Source of the DNA: Thermomicrobiaceae bacterium | GTDB taxonomy: Bacteria; Chloroflexota; Chloroflexia; Thermomicrobiales; Thermomicrobiaceae | DNA: 8,846 nt | Reading direction: 5' to 3' | Assembly (NCBI GenBank): GCA_007123655.1 | Contig: SKKR01000377.1 | Coordinates: forward strand, 1 to 8,846 | Part shown: positions 5,439-8,846 of the stretch, piece after piece | How positions within the stretch are numbered: the stretch's first letter is position 1 | Layout: every line of letters starts with the position of its first letter | Program-made: the position numbers and the translations under genes | Notes under the pieces: model-generated | Told to the model about the DNA's origin: nothing | The model's database searches: none | Seen by the model: the letters and a program-made list of their open reading frames with translations, nothing else

Positions 5439-6923
5439 GTGAGTTCCGAACCGCAGGAAGATCCGGCGCAACCGGAGCGGCGTTCCGGGTCACCGGAGAT
5501 GCTGGTGGTCCTGCTGGTCAGTGCCTGCACCTTCACCTCTGTCCTCAGCACGACAATGTTCAATGTTGTTCTCCCGGAAATCGGACGCGACTTCGATGTC
5601 ACGCCGTCGACGCTCGGCTGGCTGTTCACCGGATACTCGCTCGTATTCGCCGTTTCGACGACGTTCTATGGCCGGCTTGGCGATCTCTACGGGATCCGGC
5701 GTTTCCTGATCATCGGCATCGGCATTTTCTCAATTGGTTCAGCACTGGCCGCTCTTGCACTGACATTCGAGTTGCTGCTGGCAGCAAGAATTTTCCAGGC
5801 CACAGGGGCGGCAGCGATTCCGGCGCTGGGAACGGCCACGATCTTCCGGGTCGTGCCTGCGAAGCGACGGGGAACGGCGATGGGGTATATGAGCGCGGTC
5901 ATCGGGACAGGCGCCGGTCTGGGACCGGTGATCGGCGGCCTACTTGCCGAGTTCGTTTCATGGCGCGCGTTGTTTCTGATACCGGGCTCGCTGGTGCTTA
6001 TCACGCCAGTCTTGCTGCGGCTTCTTCCGCGGCTGGAGGGCACCGGCCGGGGCTCGCTTGACATCTACGGTGGAGCGCTGGTGGGCGCAAGTATCGGGGG
6101 CCTGCTGATCGCGGTCACCAACCTGGAACGTTTGGGGGCGACCTCTCCGGCCGTACTTGGACCATTTGCAGTATTCGTCGTTGCAATGGGTCTGCTCATT
6201 CGCAGGATCCGGAACCGAGAGGATTCGTTCATCCCGCGGGTTCTTCTTGCCAACACGAACTACGTCCTTCTTGGCGTGACCGCCGTTGGCATGACGATGA
6301 CCGCTATGGGTTCGATGGTGACGTTGCCCCTGCTGCTCGACGCAGTCCAGGGGATCCCAGTCGGCCAGATCGGAATCGTGATGCTACCCTCCGCGGTGGC
6401 CAGCGCGATACTGGGACCTGTCGGTGGAAAGCTCGCGGACCGGTTCGGATCCGCGGTGCCGCTGCGCATCGGACTTGGCTCGCTGGTGATCGGCGCGTTC
6501 GCGATTTCGACCTTCGGGACAAGTGGATCGGCACTGCTGGTCGCTGTTCTGGGGATGTTCATCGGGTCCGGTATGGGATTGGCCGGAGCACCGTTGCTGA
6601 ACAGCGTATCGCTGGTTCTGCCGTCCTCGCAGAGCGGGATGGGAATCGGGTTGATCCACATGGTCTTCCTGATGGGTGGATCGTTCGGTGTTGCCTTCAA
6701 GACGGTAATCATCGATGCACGGGAGGGTGCGACGACGTCCGTGAATCTGCTTCACTCGGGCGAGGGCGTCGCCTTCGCGGACAGCTTCCTGCTCGTGTTT
6801 TTCGCCTCGATGATTGCACTTTTTCTGACCACGCGGTTGCGGGTGCCGAAGCCCGGAGAGGAACCGGAAGAGTTCCCCGCCCCGTCCCAATCCGCGGGCG
6901 AGGCCGAGCCGCAACGAAACTGA
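5439..6923 (+). CDS. MFS drug/proton antiporter, DHA2 family (14 TM, TetK/TetL-like)
   Basis: The 494-residue product should be an inner-membrane proton-coupled exporter. The N-terminal 20 residues are polar. Then come about 14 hydrophobic segments starting near 21-42 and 58-75. Motif A is G-R-L-G-D-L-Y-G-I-R-R at 78-88, between TM2 and TM3. The antiporter motif C, G-T-G-A-G-L-G-P-V-I-G-G, is at about 156-167 in TM5 and is diagnostic of drug/H+ antiporters. The pattern M-F-N-V-V-L-P-E-I in TM1 and the order of blocks recall tetracycline exporters of the TetK/TetL type, but the substrate cannot be deduced. The C-tail is polar and Pro/Glu-rich. GTG at 5439 is chosen from the Shine-Dalgarno. It is followed after 86 bp by the amidase on the same strand, so co-transcription is possible. 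An alternative role is export of a metabolite or peptide rather than a drug. Confidence 0.88.
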   Translation: MSSEPQEDPAQPERRSGSPEMLVVLLVSACTFTSVLSTTMFNVVLPEIGRDFDVTPSTLGWLFTGYSLVFAVSTTFYGRLGDLYGIRRFLIIGIGIFSIGSALAALALTFELLLAARIFQATGAAAIPALGTATIFRVVPAKRRGTAMGYMSAVIGTGAGLGPVIGGLLAEFVSWRALFLIPGSLVLITPVLLRLLPRLEGTGRGSLDIYGGALVGASIGGLLIAVTNLERLGATSPAVLGPFAVFVVAMGLLIRRIRNREDSFIPRVLLANTNYVLLGVTAVGMTMTAMGSMVTLPLLLDAVQGIPVGQIGIVMLPSAVASAILGPVGGKLADRFGSAVPLRIGLGSLVIGAFAISTFGTSGSALLVAVLGMFIGSGMGLAGAPLLNSVSLVLPSSQSGMGIGLIHMVFLMGGSFGVAFKTVIIDAREGATTSVNLLHSGEGVAFADSFLLVFFASMIALFLTTRLRVPKPGEEPEEFPAPSQSAGEAEPQRN

Positions 6924-6990
6924 GTGACTCGCCCGGTTGCCCGGATCCGCAAATCCGGTTAGGGTAGCTCGTCGGAATCGGGATACTACT

Positions 6991-6995
6991 GGAGG
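6991..6995 (+). promoter_or_regulatory. Distant Shine-Dalgarno of the amidase gene
   Basis: GGAGG is perfect but sits 14 bases from the ATG at 7010, longer than the usual 5-10. No other start codon lies between, so ATG 7010 is kept and initiation may be inefficient. Confidence 0.5.
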
Positions 6996-7009
6996 AAAGA
7001 ACGGGTCAC

Positions 7010-8437
7010 ATGGCAACGCAACACGAACTCTGCTACTCGACCGCAACCGACCTCGCGAAACGTCTGCGGGACCGGGATATCTCCTCCCGGGAAGTCATGC
7101 AGGCTCATCTGGATCAGATCGAACGCGTGAACCCGACGGTCAACGCCATCGTCAGCCAGCTTCCCGCGGAACAGTCACTCACCGCGGCGGATGAGGCAGA
7201 TGCACGATTGGCGCGCGGGGAAGAAGTAGGGCCATTGCACGGGCTTCCGATCGCCCACAAGGAACTCGAGCCCACCCGCGGCGTGCGAACGACGTCAGGC
7301 TCACCGATTTTCGCTGACCGGGTGCCCGACCATACATCGCTGCACCTGGAACGGGTTCAGCAGGCGGGGGCGATCATGATCGGGAAGACCAACGTCCCGG
7401 AGTTCGGGGCGGGGTCGCATACATTCAATCCGATATTTGGCGCGACCCTGAATCCGTACGACACCACGAAGAGCTGCGGCGGAAGCAGCGGCGGCGCTGG
7501 CGTGGCGCTTGCCTGCGGGATGTTGCCGATCGCCGACGGAGGCGACACTGGTGGCTCGCTGCGAAACCCCGGGAACTTCAACAACGTCGTCGGGCTACGT
7601 CCCTCGCCGGGTCGCGTACCACGGGTTCCGAACACGAACGGCTGGAACTGGGTCAGCGTAAAAGGTCCAATGGCGCGGACAGTTGCCGATACTGCGTTGC
7701 TGTTTAGCGCGATGGTCGGCCGTGACGCGCGGGACCCTCTGACGGTCGACGAACCCGGCGATCGATTCCGTGAACCGCTTGACCGTGATTTTGCCGGAGC
7801 GCGAATCGCTTTCAGCCCGGACCTGGGGGAGTTGCCGGTCGATCCGCGTGTCGCGGACGTTCTCGCCAGGGCGATTCCCGCGCTCGAGAACGACCTGCGC
7901 TGTCGAGTTGACCAGGCGACGCCTGATTTCACGGACGCGGATGAGGTGTTCCAGGTCATGCGGGCATACCGGTACGCAGCGAATTACAAGCCCTACTTTG
8001 ACAGGGAGCGTCACCGCATCAAGCAGTCAATTGTCTGGAACGTCGAGTACGGGCGCTCGCTGAGCGCGGAGGACGTCGGTGTAGCCGAGCAGAAGCAGGC
8101 GGCGCTTTACCAGCGGATGGTGTCGTTCTTCGAAACGTACGATTTTCTGGTGTGTCCGGTGAATCAGGTCCCGCCGTTCGACGTGGAAATCGATTATCCG
8201 ACGGAAATCAACGGCGTCCAGATGGAGAACTACATCGCCTGGATGAAGTCGGCCTACTGGATCACCGCGACCGGCTTGCCGGCGATATCCGTTCCGGCCG
8301 GCTTCACGAGTGATGGCCTCCCGGTCGGCATGCAGATCGTGGGACGTCCACTCGATGATCTCGGGGTCCTCCAGATTGCTCACGCCTTCGAGCAGGCGAC
8401 GCAGCACTGGCGAACCCGGCCAGGAGTGGTTGACTAG
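7010..8437 (+). CDS. Amidase signature (AS) family hydrolase
   Basis: The 475-residue product is a cytoplasmic AS-family enzyme that would hydrolyse an amide bond, releasing ammonia or an amine. The catalytic triad is intact: K84 in I-A-H-K-E, cis-Ser159 in G-G-S-S-G-G, and nucleophile Ser183 in D-T-G-G-S-L-R. The spacings Lys-cisSer 75 and cisSer-Ser 24 are the same as in GatA. The sequence around the triad departs from GatA: G-G-D-T-G-G-S-L-R-N-P-G-N-F instead of the usual G-T-D-T-G-G-S-I-R-x-P-A. There is also no gatB or gatC nearby, so a role in tRNA transamidation is unlikely. C-terminal conserved block P-A-I-S-V-P-A-G-F is at about 425-433. The start is ATG 7010. It lies behind the MFS gene on the same strand and converges on the membrane-protein gene. 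The substrate is unknown; aryl or aliphatic amides, or small peptides, are all possible. Confidence 0.9.
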   Translation: MATQHELCYSTATDLAKRLRDRDISSREVMQAHLDQIERVNPTVNAIVSQLPAEQSLTAADEADARLARGEEVGPLHGLPIAHKELEPTRGVRTTSGSPIFADRVPDHTSLHLERVQQAGAIMIGKTNVPEFGAGSHTFNPIFGATLNPYDTTKSCGGSSGGAGVALACGMLPIADGGDTGGSLRNPGNFNNVVGLRPSPGRVPRVPNTNGWNWVSVKGPMARTVADTALLFSAMVGRDARDPLTVDEPGDRFREPLDRDFAGARIAFSPDLGELPVDPRVADVLARAIPALENDLRCRVDQATPDFTDADEVFQVMRAYRYAANYKPYFDRERHRIKQSIVWNVEYGRSLSAEDVGVAEQKQAALYQRMVSFFETYDFLVCPVNQVPPFDVEIDYPTEINGVQMENYIAWMKSAYWITATGLPAISVPAGFTSDGLPVGMQIVGRPLDDLGVLQIAHAFEQATQHWRTRPGVVD

Positions 8438-8450
8438 ACGGTTGCGAGGA

Positions 8451-8846
8451 CTATCCAGCCTCAACGCTTGCGATCGCCCCACCGATAAAGACGATCCAGA
8501 GCCCGGCGCCCGCGCCGATCAACAGGCGTTCCCAGAGCTTGACCCTGGTCGTCGTTGGCTGATCCGCGGTGACGTCCCAGTATGCGTTCATCGCGGACTG
8601 TCCGTGGTAGATCGTCCAGGAGATCGCCGCGAGCGCGGCCACGAGGTTCATCGCCGTGAGCCGCAGGCTATCCACCGGGATGCTTATCAGCAGGCTGGCT
8701 GCGAGAAACGTGGCGACGGCCAGGAGCGGATGAGTTCGGTGGTTTGACCGCGTTTCAGCGAGCATCTCGTTCATGACCCGGAAGTTGGCGTGGAACCTGA
8801 AGTAGCTGTAGATCGGCACGATCATGGCCAGCGCGTGCCACACCGG
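8451..8846 (-). CDS. Membrane protein of unknown function, 5' end cut by window edge
   Basis: The last 131 residues are visible and the frame remains open to the right edge, so the start is missing. The visible part begins P-V-W-H-A-L-A-M-I-V-P-I-Y-S-Y-F-R-F-H, an amphipathic or membrane stretch. Then come hydrophobic segments at about 41-57, 62-79 and 107-125 of the visible part, separated by short polar loops. The 'PIYxxFRFH' plus Asn-Glu pattern is reminiscent of small DUF4234-like membrane proteins, but this is a weak resemblance and no function is proposed. It is convergent with the amidase, whose stop is only 13 bp away, and no terminator fits in that space. Codon use and composition match the neighbours. 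Confidence 0.75.
   Translation of the reverse strand, partial: PVWHALAMIVPIYSYFRFHANFRVMNEMLAETRSNHRTHPLLAVATFLAASLLISIPVDSLRLTAMNLVAALAAISWTIYHGQSAMNAYWDVTADQPTTTRVKLWERLLIGAGAGLWIVFIGGAIASVEAG

Noticed and set aside
6941..6958. Stem CCGGAT/ATCCGG between the MFS and amidase genes as terminator
   Set aside because: A 6-bp stem with a 6-base loop and no following U-run; cannot be told from chance, and the two genes may be co-transcribed.
6384..7046. Minus-strand frame opposite the MFS and amidase junction
   Set aside because: Polar, Arg/Gln-rich shadow of a transporter gene; no Shine-Dalgarno and no family pattern.

Overview
The window is about 60% G+C and looks like chromosomal DNA of a free-living bacterium. 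Coding is dense, Shine-Dalgarno sites are clear in front of several genes, and the intergenic DNA carries dispersed repeats with the phrase 'GATTCTTCGCTCCGCTCAGAATGAC'. I associate repeats of that kind with Chloroflexota (Thermomicrobia/Sphaerobacter-like genomes), but this is from memory and was not tested. There is no phage, transposase, tRNA, rRNA or CRISPR.

Left part (1-3370), all minus strand. A three-gene metal ABC uptake operon runs from right to left: a histidine-rich ZnuA-like lipoprotein (2109-3263), a ZnuC-like ATPase (1276-2106) and a ZnuB-like permease (414-1283). The genes are 2 bp apart and then overlap by 8 bp. Beyond the permease and a 250-bp gap, the window edge holds the first 54 codons of a small FmdB-type zinc-ribbon protein that starts at a TTG codon. 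Upstream of the operon lies a perfect 21-bp palindrome (3324-3344) with the 7-1-7 layout of a Fur-family operator, just downstream of a consensus -35 hexamer.

Middle (3345-5252). About 500 bp of non-coding DNA carries two adjacent repeat structures, one of them with three 22-bp tandem units. A Fur/Zur-family repressor gene (3881-4330, minus) follows, with a TATAAT box almost touching its ATG. Next is an M55 (DppA-like) D-aminopeptidase gene (4386-5234, minus). The regulator, its likely operator and the importer form a self-contained zinc-homeostasis locus: low zinc would release the repressor and switch on uptake. The three histidines plus one aspartate in the binding protein favour zinc over manganese.

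Right part (5253-8846). A 14-TM DHA2-type (TetK/L-like) MFS exporter (5439-6923, plus) is divergent from the peptidase. It is followed by an amidase-signature hydrolase (7010-8437, plus) with an intact Lys-cisSer-Ser triad. The last 131 residues of an unidentified membrane protein (minus) converge on the amidase with a 13-bp gap.

I did not find a clearly new multi-gene system. The most useful points are the operator/promoter layout, the tandem-repeated histidine-rich metal loop, a probably leaderless repressor gene, an unlisted zinc-ribbon gene at the left edge, and the composite intergenic repeats.
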